Source: Lichenicola sp964247735
GTDB lineage: Bacteria > Pseudomonadota > Alphaproteobacteria > Acetobacterales > Acetobacteraceae
Assembly (NCBI GenBank): GCA_964247735.1
Contig: CAXTVS010000002.1
Coordinates: forward strand, 97,710 to 161,709
Length of the DNA stretch: 64,000 bases
Direction of reading: 5' to 3'
A model generated the notes under the pieces. That model was not told the DNA's origin, made no database searches, and saw only the letters and a list, made by a program, of their open reading frames with translations. This document shows, piece by piece, positions 1-9,378 of this stretch. Each line of letters opens with the position of its first letter. The stretch's first letter is position 1. The position numbers and the translations under genes were made by a program.

Positions 1-630
1 ATCGGCATCCGTCCCGACGGCTCCGTTGCGCACGGCGACAACTTTCTCGTCCGCACCCGCCTGTCCTGGATCGCACGGGGCTATGCCGTGCTGATCCCCG
101 ATGCCGCCGGCGGCGCAGACCTGCACGGCTCGCGATCCTCGCCGTCCTACGGCGCCATGGTCGAGCGGATGATGCGATCCGCCCACCGGCTGGCGCCGGT
201 CCCGGTCGTGCTTCTCGGAACCAGCCAGGGCACGATCGCCGCCACCAACGGCGCGGCGTCGAGCGCGCACGACGCCGGTCCGACGGGTCTCGCCGCGCTG
301 GTGCTGACGGAAACGGTGTCGGCGGGTGGCCGCTTGAGCGCCGAGACCGTGTTCGACGCCCATCCCGAGGCGGTCCGCGTGCCGACCCTGATCGTCGCCA
401 ACGCGGACGACGCCTGCGATGTCGCTCCGCCGCAGGCAGCAGGACGGGTCGCGGCCGCCTTCACGGCCGCGCCGCAGGTGGACGTGGCGAGGGTTCGCGG
501 CGGCGCCGGGCGATCCGGCCGGCCCTGCGGATCGCGGAGCCCGCACGGCTATGACGGGATTGAGGATCGGGTCGTCGACCTGATCGACACCTGGCTCGCA
601 GCCTACCTGCCGACGGGCGGCGCGCGATGA
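1..630 (+). CDS. alpha/beta hydrolase, 5' end outside the window
   Basis: The reading frame is open from the first base, so the N-terminus lies upstream; about 209 residues are visible. A nucleophile elbow GTSQGT (GxSxG type) sits after the hydrophobic strand VPVVLL. A later strand PTLIVANADDACD fits the acid-residue strand of the fold, and a His in SPHGYDG near the C-terminus could complete a Ser-Asp-His triad. The fold is clear but the substrate is unknown. The stop overlaps an ATG (ATGA) of the next reading frame, so the downstream lipoprotein gene may be co-transcribed. Confidence 0.75.
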   Translation: MGIRPDGSVAHGDNFLVRTRLSWIARGYAVLIPDAAGGADLHGSRSSPSYGAMVERMMRSAHRLAPVPVVLLGTSQGTIAATNGAASSAHDAGPTGLAALVLTETVSAGGRLSAETVFDAHPEAVRVPTLIVANADDACDVAPPQAAGRVAAAFTAAPQVDVARVRGGAGRSGRPCGSRSPHGYDGIEDRVVDLIDTWLAAYLPTGGAR

Positions 631-719
631 CCCTCGGGAACGGCGGCGCCTTGCATCCGTCGTCGAGCCGCAGCATTCGTGGAGCCGGTCGTGGCACCTC
701 GGGGAAGCGGGTGGTCGGG

Positions 720-1064
720 ATGCGCGTTCCTCGGATCCCGGTGCTGATCCTCGCCTTGCTGACGGGATGCAGCCTCGGCACGGGGATCGTGCCGGTCGGC
801 CCGAACCTCTACGTCCTGGCGGAGCAGCGTGCGCCGGTGCTGGGCGGCGGCTTCGAGGCGCACAGGGCGGTGCTGGCCGAGGCGGACGGGTTCTGCCGCC
901 GGCAGGGCTCGGCGGTCCAGATCCTGGACCTTCGTCCTGACGGGGATCCGTTCACGCCGTACTACCCCACCGCGTTCGACGTCACGTTCCGCTGCGTCCC
1001 GCCCGGCGCGGCGCCGGCAGCGGCTGGCAGGCCTGGCGGTGCCGGAGGAGGTTCCGGTTCCTGA
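720..1064 (+). CDS. small predicted lipoprotein, function unknown
   Basis: About 114 residues from the ATG at 720. That start gives a compact leader (MRVPRIPVLILALLTGC) with a hydrophobic core and a lipobox LLTGC, so Cys17 should be lipidated and the protein anchored in a membrane. An in-frame ATG at 627 overlaps the upstream stop but would put 31 extra polar residues before the leader, so it is less likely. Three further Cys residues and a Gly/Ala-rich tail are visible. No family is recognised. It probably shares a transcript with the hydrolase before it. Confidence 0.6.
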   Translation: MRVPRIPVLILALLTGCSLGTGIVPVGPNLYVLAEQRAPVLGGGFEAHRAVLAEADGFCRRQGSAVQILDLRPDGDPFTPYYPTAFDVTFRCVPPGAAPAAAGRPGGAGGGSGS

Positions 1065-1361
1065 AGCGGGGCCGCCTGCGCCCGGTCCGCGTATCGCCCG
1101 GCCCCGCCGTCCCCTCCGGGCGTGGCGGAGGCTCTGCTGCCGGTCCGGCCGGCCTGGCGGACCGGTGGTGCAGCCGGCGGTGCACCGGCAGGCCGAGCCG
1201 GCGGTCAGGGAAGCGGCGGGCGCACGGTATGTTGGATGGCTGGCTCATGCTGCTAACCTGTCCGCGGCGGACCTCGACCGGCCGCCTTCATCGTGACGAG
1301 GCCGGTGCAGGGCCAGGATCCGGCATGGAACGAGCGCAACCCTCACAGCGAGCAGGTGTGC

Positions 1362-3494
1362 ATGGGTCCCGGTGACGAGGCCGGCACTCCGGAACCGGAC
1401 TTCCTGTCCGGCGGCGGCGAACTGGCCGGACTGATCGCCGCCTTCGACTGGGCGTCCACCCCGCTCGGTCCCATCGGCGGCTGGCCGCAGAGCCTCAGGA
1501 CCACGGTCGGGCTGGTCGTCCGCTCGCCGGTCCCGATCGTCACGCTCTGGGGCGAGGACGGCATCATGATCTACAACGACGCCTATTCCGGCTTCGCCGC
1601 CGGCAGGCATCCGATGCTGCTCGGCTCCAAGGTGCGCGAAGGCTGGCACGAGGTCGCGGAGTTCAACGACAACGTCCTGAGGGTGGGGCTCGGCGGCGGA
1701 ACCCTCAGCTACCGGGACCAGGAGCTGACGCTCCACCGTTCGGGCATGCCAGAGCAGGTCTGGATGGACCTGGACTATTCTCCCGTCATCGGCGAGAGCG
1801 GCCAGCCGGACGGCGTGATCGCCATCGTGGTGGAGACCACGGCCAAGGTGCGGGCCGAGCAGGGTCTCCGGACGGCGGTGGACGCGCTGGCGGAAACCAA
1901 CGCCGAGCTGGAACGGCGGGTCGAGGAGCGCACGGCCGAGCGCGACCGCATCTGGCGCTATTCGCGCGACCTGCTCGTCGTGGTGGAGCAGGGCGGCATC
2001 TTCCGGGCGGTCAACCCGGCCTGGACCACGCTGCTCGGCTACCGGCCGGACGAGCTGGTCGGGCGCAGCTTCCTGGAGCTGATCCTGCCGGAGGATGCCG
2101 ACCCGGCCCGGCACGGCTATGCGGAGGCCTTGGCGAGCCGGGACCTGACCAGCTTCGAGAACCGCTACCGCCACAAGGACGGGACGTGGCGCTGGATCTC
2201 CTGGAACACGTCGAGCGAAGGCGGCCTGGTCTACGCCTATGGCCGCGACGTCACGGCGGAGAAGGAGCAGGCGGCGGCCCTGCGGCAGGCGGAGGAGGCC
2301 CTGCTCCAGGCGCAGAAGATGGAGGCGGTGGGGCAGCTGACCGGCGGCCTGGCGCACGACTTCAACAACCTGCTGACCGGCATCGCCGGCAGCCTGGAGC
2401 TGCTGAACAGCCGCATCGCCGCCGGCCGGTTCAAGGACCTCGACCGCTACATCGCCGCCGCCCAGGGTGCTGCGGGGCGGGCGGCTGCGCTCACCCACCG
2501 CCTGCTGGCCTTCTCGCGCCGGCAGACGCTCGACCCCAGGCCGTCCAACGTCAATCGCCTGATCGCGGGCATGGAGGAGCTGATCCGCCGTACCGTCGGA
2601 CCAGCGATCACGGTGGAGGTGGTGGGCAGCGCCGGGCTATGGACCACGCTGATCGACCCGAACCAGCTCGAGAACGCGCTGCTGAACCTGTGCATCAACG
2701 CCCGCGACGCCATGGCGCAGCCATCCCCCGGAGAGAGCACCGGCGAAGCCGGTGCAAGGCCGGGCGGCGGGCGGATCACCATCGAGACGGCAAACAAGTG
2801 GCTGGACGACCGGATGGCGCGGGACCGGGGACTGCCGCCGGGGCAGTTCGTGTCGCTCTGCGTCACCGACACCGGCACCGGCATGGCACCGGAGGTGATC
2901 GCGCGCGCCTTCGATCCGTTCTTCACCACCAAGCCGCTTGGCCAGGGCACCGGGCTGGGCCTGTCCATGATCTATGGCTTCGTCCGGCAGTCCGGCGGGC
3001 AGGTGCGCATCTATTCCGAGCTCGGCCAGGGCACGACGATGTGCCTCTACCTGCCCCGGCACTACGGCCCGGAGGCCGATACGGCAAGCGTGGCGGAGCC
3101 GGGAACGGCGCCGCGTGCCGAGCAGGGCGAGACCGTGCTGGTGGTCGACGACGAGCCCACGGTGCGGATGCTGGTGACCGAGGTGCTGGAGGATCTGGGC
3201 TACACCGCGATCGAGGCGACGGACGGTGCGGCCGGGCTGCGGGTGCTGCAGTCGGACGTGCGCATCGACCTGCTGGTCACCGACGTGGGACTGCCCGGCG
3301 GCCTGAACGGCCGGCAGCTAGCGGATGCAGCCCGGGTGACGCGGCCGGGGCTGCAGGTGCTGTTCATCACCGGCTACGCGGAGAACGCCGTGGTCGGCAA
3401 CGGCCAACTGAATGCCGGCATGCATCTGCTGACCAAGCCGTTCGCGATGGAAGCCCTGGCCAGCCGGATCAGGACCATCATCACCGGGAGCTGA
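1362..3494 (+). CDS. PAS-PAS hybrid sensor histidine kinase with receiver domain
   Basis: A cytoplasmic-looking hybrid kinase of about 710 residues without obvious membrane segments. Order: N-terminal PAS-like domain (about residues 20-165), short coiled region (NAELERRVEERTAER), second PAS domain (about 200-300), HisKA with GGLAHDFNN whose His is the phosphoacceptor (about 330), HATPase with N-box NARDAM and G-boxes GTGMAPE and GTGLGLSM, and a C-terminal receiver (about 590-705) with VVDDEP, the phosphoacceptor Asp in LVTDVGLP, and K in LLTKPF. The ATG at 1362 is chosen over a GTG at 1293, which has no Shine-Dalgarno sequence. No partner regulator is adjacent, so output presumably passes through its own receiver or a distant phosphotransfer protein. 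The signal is unknown. Confidence 0.9.
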   Translation: MGPGDEAGTPEPDFLSGGGELAGLIAAFDWASTPLGPIGGWPQSLRTTVGLVVRSPVPIVTLWGEDGIMIYNDAYSGFAAGRHPMLLGSKVREGWHEVAEFNDNVLRVGLGGGTLSYRDQELTLHRSGMPEQVWMDLDYSPVIGESGQPDGVIAIVVETTAKVRAEQGLRTAVDALAETNAELERRVEERTAERDRIWRYSRDLLVVVEQGGIFRAVNPAWTTLLGYRPDELVGRSFLELILPEDADPARHGYAEALASRDLTSFENRYRHKDGTWRWISWNTSSEGGLVYAYGRDVTAEKEQAAALRQAEEALLQAQKMEAVGQLTGGLAHDFNNLLTGIAGSLELLNSRIAAGRFKDLDRYIAAAQGAAGRAAALTHRLLAFSRRQTLDPRPSNVNRLIAGMEELIRRTVGPAITVEVVGSAGLWTTLIDPNQLENALLNLCINARDAMAQPSPGESTGEAGARPGGGRITIETANKWLDDRMARDRGLPPGQFVSLCVTDTGTGMAPEVIARAFDPFFTTKPLGQGTGLGLSMIYGFVRQSGGQVRIYSELGQGTTMCLYLPRHYGPEADTASVAEPGTAPRAEQGETVLVVDDEPTVRMLVTEVLEDLGYTAIEATDGAAGLRVLQSDVRIDLLVTDVGLPGGLNGRQLADAARVTRPGLQVLFITGYAENAVVGNGQLNAGMHLLTKPFAMEALASRIRTIITGS

Positions 3495-3824
3495 GCCCGC
3501 CCGATCCGTGGGAACGGCATCGTCGCGTCAAGGCGGGCCGGGCGTGCAACAGCCGCAGGGCCGCCGCTGCCCGAAGGGAACCGTCGGCCCTGCGGTCTGC
3601 GGCATGTGCCTTCGGGCGGGGCGTTGCCGCGGACCGATGGCGGGCGGCAACCCCGGACGACAAGACCGTCATCCCTCCGCACCCCGCTGACGGCTTCCCG
3701 GAGGCGGAACGACGAGCTCGCCGCCGGTCCGATGCCATCGGGCGATGTCGACGAAGACGTTCCGGTTCCCGGGCAGCGGCACGACCGTCGAAGCGACACC
3801 CTGTCGCGTCGCGGGCCCGTCCGC
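3495..3824. other. 330-bp gap, no gene recognised
   Basis: Open frames here are short, arginine/proline-rich and typical of high-G+C antisense noise. No RNA gene, repeat or credible terminator was seen between the convergent kinase and hydrolase genes. Confidence 0.5.
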
Positions 3825-4607
3825 TTAGGCGAGGAAGCGCCGGAGAAGGGCGTTGAACGGTGCCGGTGCCTCGAAGGGAGGGAAGTGGCCCAGCCCGGGC
3901 ATCTCGTGCAGCACGGCGCCCTTGACGAGGCCGGCCATCGTCTCGCCGGCCGAGATCGGCGCGTTCACGTCCGCGCCGCCGACCACGACCAGGGTCGGGC
4001 AGGCGATCGAGGGAAGCTGCGCTTCCAGGTCCAGCCCGGCGATCATCTCCCACATGGAGGCATGGAACTCCGGGTCCTGCAGCAGGAGGCTCCTGGTCGC
4101 GCGGTCGAGCATGTCGGGCCGCCGCTCGCGGAACGCCGGCGTGAACCACCGATCGTTGGACAGCTGCGCGATCCTCGCCATCCCCTCCGCGCGCGCCGTC
4201 CGGGCGCGCTCGCGTATCGCCTCGCGTCCCGGCCGGGAAAACGTGCACAGCGTGGCGACGAGGGACAGGGAGCAGACGAGGTCGGGACGCCGCAACGCAA
4301 GCGTCTGCGCGATCATGCCACCGACCGACAATCCGACCAGATGGACGGGACCGGCATCCAGATGGGCGAGCATGCCTTCAAGGTGCGCCGCCATCGACGC
4401 GAAGCTGGGTGGCGCGTCCAGACGCCCGGACAGGCCGTGGTTCGGCATGTCGAGGGCGACGACGTCGTGATCGCGCCCGAACTCCTCGATCTGCGCGCCC
4501 CACCACGTCAGGTCCAGCCCGACCGGATGCAGCAGCACGATGGGGCGACCACCTCTCGGACCGGCCCGCACGAGGTTGATGTCGGACATCCCGCGGAGTG
4601 CAACCAC
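3825..4607 (-). CDS. alpha/beta hydrolase of the enol-lactonase type
   Basis: A 260-residue single-domain alpha/beta hydrolase. Visible motifs are the oxyanion strand IVLLHPVGLD, DMPNHGLSG, the nucleophile elbow GLSVGG, a VVVGGADVNAP acid-residue region and the terminal catalytic His in GLGHFPPFE. This set is typical of 3-oxoadipate enol-lactonase-like and related hydrolases, but the substrate cannot be read from sequence. The GTG at 4607 has an AAGGA sequence about nine bases upstream; an ATG at 4589 is the alternative. It diverges from a damaged TetR gene, and the shared upstream region holds a perfect palindrome, so it was probably the TetR target. Confidence 0.8.
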   Translation of the reverse strand: MVALRGMSDINLVRAGPRGGRPIVLLHPVGLDLTWWGAQIEEFGRDHDVVALDMPNHGLSGRLDAPPSFASMAAHLEGMLAHLDAGPVHLVGLSVGGMIAQTLALRRPDLVCSLSLVATLCTFSRPGREAIRERARTARAEGMARIAQLSNDRWFTPAFRERRPDMLDRATRSLLLQDPEFHASMWEMIAGLDLEAQLPSIACPTLVVVGGADVNAPISAGETMAGLVKGAVLHEMPGLGHFPPFEAPAPFNALLRRFLA

Positions 4608-4679
4608 CAGCGTCGATCCTTCATGACAGGCGCAGCCGCAGGAGCGCGTTCAGTACTTTTTCATGGAACCGAATGCCAC

Positions 4680-4702
4680 TTACGCTACATGACGTAGCGT
4701 AA
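4680..4702. promoter_or_regulatory. TetR-type operator palindrome
   Basis: Perfect inverted repeat: left arm TTACGCTAC (4680-4688), five-base spacer, right arm GTAGCGTAA (4694-4702). It lies in the 117-bp divergent region between the hydrolase and the tetR-like gene, about 70 bp from the hydrolase start and 22 bp from the regulator start. Length, symmetry and position are those of an autoregulatory TetR operator. The match to this particular TetR is inferred from position. Confidence 0.75.
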
Positions 4703-4724
4703 TACAGCGCCACTTCAAGATCGC

Positions 4725-5228
4725 GTGGAGTCTGAACGACAGGGCGTTCGCCGTGAGTCCGGGGACCGGTCCGAGGTCCCGATCGCCAAGCCGGACCGTC
4801 CGGCCGGATGGCCGCGCAGCGAGGACGCGCGGCGTGCCGTGCTGGACGCCACCCATGCGCTCCTCGTGGAGAAGGGCCTCGCCAGCTTCTCCACGGAGGC
4901 CGTCGCGTCGCGCCCCGGCGTCGCGCGGACCTCGACCCATCGCTGGTGGCCCCGCCAGGAGCCTGCTCGCGATCGAAAGCTTCCTCGACGCGTTGGCGCC
5001 GCCTCGGTCATCGCGCAGGCGCAGAGCGAGCCGGCGATCCGCCAGACGTTCCGGGAAGCGTTCTCCGAGCCGCTGCGCCAGGAAAGCGCCTGGCTCCTGG
5101 AGCACGGCATCGAGCACGGCGCGTTCCATGCCGACCTTGACGTGCCGGTGGTTCTCGATGCCGCCTGGTCGGGCGTGCCGTCCGACACCGTGCTGCGGGG
5201 CTGCCTGGCAGAGCAGCCGGCACCGTGA
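4725..5228 (+). pseudogene. TetR-family regulator with two compensating frameshifts
   Basis: From the GTG at 4725 the frame gives a TetR-like DNA-binding region (RAVLDATHALLVEKGLASF, then STEAVASRPGVARTSTHRWW). Just after RWWP the homology jumps to another frame, where SLLAIESFLDALAPP is readable. It then returns to the first frame for AIRQTFREAFSEPLRQESAW and the C-terminal domain. Both shifts lie between about 4950 and 5015. The annotated open frame is about 167 residues, short for TetR proteins. Either the gene is decayed or the assembly carries two indels here. Its operator upstream is intact. Confidence 0.65.
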
Positions 5229-5409
5229 CCGCTCCTGCGTCCCGACCAGCCGTCGCGCTCCGGCCGCGCCGCTGCCGCGGACAAGGCTGGCGGATGGCGG
5301 CAGCGCTTCCTGCCGCAGGTGCGCACACCGCCAGCGATCGTGGCCCGGCAACCGCTTCCGGGCGGGACGCGCCGTCGATGGATGGCGCTGGTTCCCGACG
5401 GCACCCCAT

Positions 5410-6561
5410 ATGAACGCGATGGATCGCAGCTTTCCCCTGACCCGCGCCGACGGGCTTGCCCGTTTGTCCGCGTTCGCCGCCAGCATGGGCAGCGCTTACG
5501 CCGACGGCCGCAACACCGATCGCGGTCCTGACAAGGCGGCGACCACCTCGGCGCTGTCACCCTACCTGCGCCGCCGGCTGCTGCTGGAGCGGGAGGTGGC
5601 GGGGGCGGCGCTGGACGCGCACGGATCCCGTGCCGCCGAGCGGTTCGTCCACGAGGTGTTCTGGCGCAGCTACTTCAAGGGCCACCTGGAAACGCGGCCG
5701 GCGCTGTGGGCGGAGTACGGGCGCCTGGTCGCGGAAGGCAGGGCGCAGATGGCGGCCAGCTCCGGGCTGCGCCGCGCGGTCGAGCAGGCGACGGCGGGGC
5801 GCACCGGCATCGACGGCTTCGACAACTGGGCCTGTGAGCTCGAGGAGACCGGCTGGCTGCACAACCACGCCCGCATGTGGTTCGCCTCGATCTGGATCTT
5901 CACCCTGCGGCTGCCCTGGGCGCTGGGGGCCGACCTGTTCCTGCGCCGGCTGATCGACGGCGATCCGGCCAGCAACACGCTGTCGTGGCGCTGGGTGGCC
6001 GGGCTGCACACGCGCGGCAAGCCGTACGCGGCACGCGCCGAGAACATCCGGCGCTACACCGACGGCCGCTTCGATCCGGCCGGGCTGGCGGAGAACCCGA
6101 CGGCGCTGCAGGAGGAGACGACGGTGGCAATGGAGCCGCTGCCGCCGCCGGACACGGCACCGCAGGGCGACGTGGCGCTTCTCGTGCACGGGGATGACCT
6201 GAACCCGGAAACGCTGCCGCTGCGTGGGGCTCGGGTGCGCCGGGTCGGCGGGCTGCTTGCGCACCCGGACGAAGCCTCGGCGCGTGTGGTGGCCGCCAAC
6301 CAGCAGGCCATGGCAGACGCGCTGGCGCGGGCGGAAGCCCATTTCGGCTGTCCGGCCGGGCTGGTGACGGAGGGCTGGGCGGAGGATCTTCCGGTGCTGG
6401 CGGCCTGGGCGCCGGTCGGCCCATCTGCCTCGGCGCTGCCGCCCTGCCTGCGCCTGCGCCGCAGCTGGGACAGCCTGAGCTGGCCGCAGGCCGGCCGCGG
6501 CTTCTTCCAGATGAAGTCGGCGATCCCGGCGATCCTGGCGGCGGAAGGCCTGCCAGGCTGA
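5410..6561 (+). CDS. photolyase/cryptochrome-like FAD-binding domain protein
   Basis: A 383-residue protein corresponding to the C-terminal helical FAD-binding half of DNA photolyases and cryptochromes. Recognisable blocks are TSALSPYLRRRLL near residue 40 (FAD-binding), FVHEVFWRSYFKGHLE, WLHNHARMWFASIW, and LIDGDPASNTLSWRWVAG with its conserved Asp/Asn/Trp residues. The N-terminal alpha/beta domain that binds the antenna pigment is absent. The C-terminal 120 residues (from about DVALLVHGDDLNPE) instead look like a second small alpha/beta region. The start ATG at 5410 follows the broken tetR gene. Similar FAD-domain-only proteins occur in proteobacteria; repair activity has not been established here. 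Confidence 0.75.
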   Translation: MNAMDRSFPLTRADGLARLSAFAASMGSAYADGRNTDRGPDKAATTSALSPYLRRRLLLEREVAGAALDAHGSRAAERFVHEVFWRSYFKGHLETRPALWAEYGRLVAEGRAQMAASSGLRRAVEQATAGRTGIDGFDNWACELEETGWLHNHARMWFASIWIFTLRLPWALGADLFLRRLIDGDPASNTLSWRWVAGLHTRGKPYAARAENIRRYTDGRFDPAGLAENPTALQEETTVAMEPLPPPDTAPQGDVALLVHGDDLNPETLPLRGARVRRVGGLLAHPDEASARVVAANQQAMADALARAEAHFGCPAGLVTEGWAEDLPVLAAWAPVGPSASALPPCLRLRRSWDSLSWPQAGRGFFQMKSAIPAILAAEGLPG

Positions 6562-6627
6562 AAAGCCGGCAGCCCATCCCGGTCAAACGCCGCACCGCGA
6601 TCGTCTTCAACAGGTGGGGAAGATGAT

Positions 6628-7905
6628 CTAGCCCAGCACCGACAGCGCCTGCGTCAGGTCGGCCACTAGGTCGTCCGGGTTCTCGAGCCCGATGCTGAGC
6701 CGGATCAGGCCGTCGGTGACGCCGATGCGCGCGCGCAGCTCGGCCGGCACCCCGGAGTGGGTGGTCGAGGCCGGATGGCAGGCGAGCGACTCGGTGCCGC
6801 CCAGGCTGACCGCCAGCTTGAACAGGCGGAGCCGGTTCAGCACACGGAACGCCTCCGGCTGCCCGCCCGCGATCTCGATGGCAAACGTCGAGCCCGGGCC
6901 GGTGCACTGCGCCGCATAGATCCGCCGCACCACCTCGCTGCCGCGCTCCCGGCCGAGCGCGTGCACCGCGACCACCCGGGGATGGACGTCCATGGCGCGG
7001 ATCACGGCGTCGGCGTGCCCGGCCGCGGCGCGTACCCGCACCGCCAGCGTTTCCAGCGACCGGCCGACCATCCAGCATGAATGCGGGTCGAGCTGGGTGC
7101 CGATCGCGCTGCGCAGCAGGCGGATCGGCCGCAGCAGCGCGTGGGGCCCCACCACCGTGCCGCCGATCAGGTCGCTGTGGCCGCCGATGTACTTGGTCAG
7201 CGACGCCACCACCAGGTCGGCGCCGTGCCGCAGCGGCTGCTGGAACACCGGGCTCAGCATGGTGTTGTCGCACAGCACCAGCGGACGCAGCCCGGTCGCC
7301 TCCCCCACCCGGTCCGACGCCGCCCGCACCGCGGCGATGTCGACCAGCGTGTTCAGCGGGTTCGACGGCGTCTCGATCATGACCAGGCTGAGCCGGCCGA
7401 GACGGCCGGCGGCACGGGCGGCGTCGTGGATCGCCTGGGCGTCGCCGCCGTCCGGGAAGCCGTGAGCCGTGATGCCGAAGTTGGCCAGGGTGCGTGTCAG
7501 CAGGGTCTCGGTGCCGCCGTAGAGCGGCTGGCTGTGCAGGATGACGTCGCCGGGCCGCGCGGTGGCCAGGATCGCGGTGGTGATCGCGGCCATGCCGGAG
7601 CTGAACGCCAGCGCCGCCTCCCCCGCCTCGTAGATCGCCAGGCGGTCCTCGATGATCTCGCTGTTGGGATGGTTGAACCGGGAGTACACCAGCCCTGCCC
7701 CGCCGTCGGGCGCCGGCTTGCGCCCGGCGACCACGTCGAAGAAGTCGCGCCCCTCCTCGGCCGAGCCGAACACGAAGGTCGAGGTCAGGAACACCGGCGG
7801 CTTGACCGAGCCCTCCGACAGCGACGGGTCGTAGCCGTAGCCGAGCATCAGCGTTTCCGGCGCCAGCGCGCGGTCGCCGATCGTCCTGTCGTGGCTGTCT
7901 CCCAT
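6628..7905 (-). CDS. cystathionine gamma-synthase family PLP enzyme
   Basis: A 425-residue Cys/Met-metabolism PLP-dependent enzyme. Visible blocks: SVKPPVFLTSTFVF, YSRFNHPNSEIIEDRLA, SSGMAAITTAI, PLYGGTE, DNTMLSPVFQQPL and the PLP-lysine block SLTKYIGGHSDLIGG, followed by GTQLDPHSCWMV and SLGGTESLACHPASTTHSGV. These place it in the MetB/MetC/MetZ fold group, acting in the cytoplasm on homoserine esters or cystathionine; the exact reaction is unresolved. The ATG at 7905 is preceded by GAGGAGA. It diverges from an amino-acid permease gene 144 bp away, so the pair may share a role in amino-acid metabolism. Confidence 0.85.
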   Translation of the reverse strand: MGDSHDRTIGDRALAPETLMLGYGYDPSLSEGSVKPPVFLTSTFVFGSAEEGRDFFDVVAGRKPAPDGGAGLVYSRFNHPNSEIIEDRLAIYEAGEAALAFSSGMAAITTAILATARPGDVILHSQPLYGGTETLLTRTLANFGITAHGFPDGGDAQAIHDAARAAGRLGRLSLVMIETPSNPLNTLVDIAAVRAASDRVGEATGLRPLVLCDNTMLSPVFQQPLRHGADLVVASLTKYIGGHSDLIGGTVVGPHALLRPIRLLRSAIGTQLDPHSCWMVGRSLETLAVRVRAAAGHADAVIRAMDVHPRVVAVHALGRERGSEVVRRIYAAQCTGPGSTFAIEIAGGQPEAFRVLNRLRLFKLAVSLGGTESLACHPASTTHSGVPAELRARIGVTDGLIRLSIGLENPDDLVADLTQALSVLG

Positions 7906-8049
7906 CACCCGTCTCCTCGTGCGCATCCTGGTCCGTCGGCACGATGCGCCGGTCCGCTGCGCGATGCACGCCAAAGCGCCCGGGGCGCGCCGTCGTCCCC
8001 GCAGGCGAAACGTGTTGCGCCGCCACCAGGGGGCGTGCAGCCTCGGCCG

Positions 8050-9378
8050 ATGACCAACCAGGTGCAGCGCGACGCCGTCCTGCGCCGGCACATCGGCCCG
8101 CTGGCGCTGGCGGCCGCGGTGGTGAACGGCGTGGTCGGCGCCGGCATCTTCACCCTGCCCGCCGCCATGGCGCAGGCGGCGGGCGGGCACGCCCCGCTCG
8201 CGTATCTGCTGTGCGCGGCGGCGATGAGCGCCGTGGTGCTGTGCTTCGCCGAGGCCGGCAGCCGGCTGCCGACCAGCGGCGGCGTCTACGGCACGGTGAC
8301 GTTCGCGTTCGGGCCGCTGGCCGGCTTCGTGTGCGGGATCCTGACCTGGATGGCCAGCGTGCTGGCCTGCGGCGGCATCGCCGGCGCGCTGGCCGGCACG
8401 GTCGGCACCGTGGTGCCGGCGCTGGCGTCGGGGCCGGGCCGGGCGACGGTGATCCTGTCGGCGATCGGCGCCACCGCCGTGGTCAACCTGCGCGGCGTGC
8501 GGCAGGCGGCCTGGATGATCTCGGCCGTCACGGCCGTCAAGCTGGTGCCGCTGCTGCTGTTCGTGATGGTGGGCGCTGTGGCCCTGGCTGCGGGCGGCGT
8601 GCCCCGCCCTCCGCCGCTGCCCGCGACGCATGGGGCGGGGCTGGCCGATGCGGTAATCCTGGGGATCTTCGCGTTCAGCGGCATGGAAACGCCGCTCGCC
8701 GCCAGCGGCGAGGTCGCGGACGGTCACCGCGTCGTGCCGCGGGCGCTGTTCGCGGCGATGGCGTTCGTGCTGGTGCTCTACGTCGGCATCCAGCTGGTGG
8801 CGCAGCGCCTGCTGGGCGCGCAGCTGGTCGGCCAGCCGGCGCCGCTCGCCGCCGCGGCGTCGCTCGCCGGACCGCTGGCACGGGCGGTGCTGGTGGCGGG
8901 GACCGGCCTGTCCATGCTGGGCTGGATGGGCAGCGACATCCTGGGCGCGCCGCGCATCCTGTTCGCCTTTGCCCGGGACGGGCTGCTGCCCCGCATCCTG
9001 GGCCACGCCAGCCCGCGCAGCCACGCGCCGGACGTCGCCATCCTGGTTCACGCCGCGATCGCGGCCGGGCTTGCGCTGTCGGGAAGCTTCACCGGCCTGA
9101 TCGTGGCCTCCACGCTCAACACCGCCGGGCTGTACTTCCTTGCCTGCGGCGCCGCCTGGGTGCTGCACCGGCGCGGCACCCGCACCCTGGGCGAGCCGGT
9201 GAGCTTCAGGCTGCTGCCGGCGGCCTCGCTGTGCGGCATGACGGCAATGGTGCTGCTGGCCTGCGCGGCGCCGCGCGACGAGCTGCTGGGACTCGTCGCC
9301 GTGATCGCGGCCAGCGTCGTGCTCTATGCGGCGATGCGCCGGATCATCCCGGTCGGACGCCAAACCCACCTGTCCTGA
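8050..9378 (+). CDS. APC-family amino-acid permease
   Basis: A 442-residue inner-membrane protein with about twelve hydrophobic segments. The first helix carries the APC signature NGVVGAGIFTLPAAMA, where the broken helix binds the substrate backbone. Other conserved stretches are GGVYGTVTFAFGPLAGFVCG and FAFSGMETPLAASGEV. GAPRILFAFARDGLLP in the eighth-helix region is typical of APC transporters. Substrate specificity cannot be assigned. It diverges from the cystathionine gamma-synthase family gene. No clear Shine-Dalgarno sequence stands before the ATG at 8050, but the next in-frame start would delete part of the first helix. Confidence 0.85.
   Translation: MTNQVQRDAVLRRHIGPLALAAAVVNGVVGAGIFTLPAAMAQAAGGHAPLAYLLCAAAMSAVVLCFAEAGSRLPTSGGVYGTVTFAFGPLAGFVCGILTWMASVLACGGIAGALAGTVGTVVPALASGPGRATVILSAIGATAVVNLRGVRQAAWMISAVTAVKLVPLLLFVMVGAVALAAGGVPRPPPLPATHGAGLADAVILGIFAFSGMETPLAASGEVADGHRVVPRALFAAMAFVLVLYVGIQLVAQRLLGAQLVGQPAPLAAAASLAGPLARAVLVAGTGLSMLGWMGSDILGAPRILFAFARDGLLPRILGHASPRSHAPDVAILVHAAIAAGLALSGSFTGLIVASTLNTAGLYFLACGAAWVLHRRGTRTLGEPVSFRLLPAASLCGMTAMVLLACAAPRDELLGLVAVIAASVVLYAAMRRIIPVGRQTHLS

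Noticed and set aside
1245..2498. A 417-residue minus-strand frame over the histidine kinase
   Set aside because: It is opposite to clear PAS and HisKA coding sequence; composition only.
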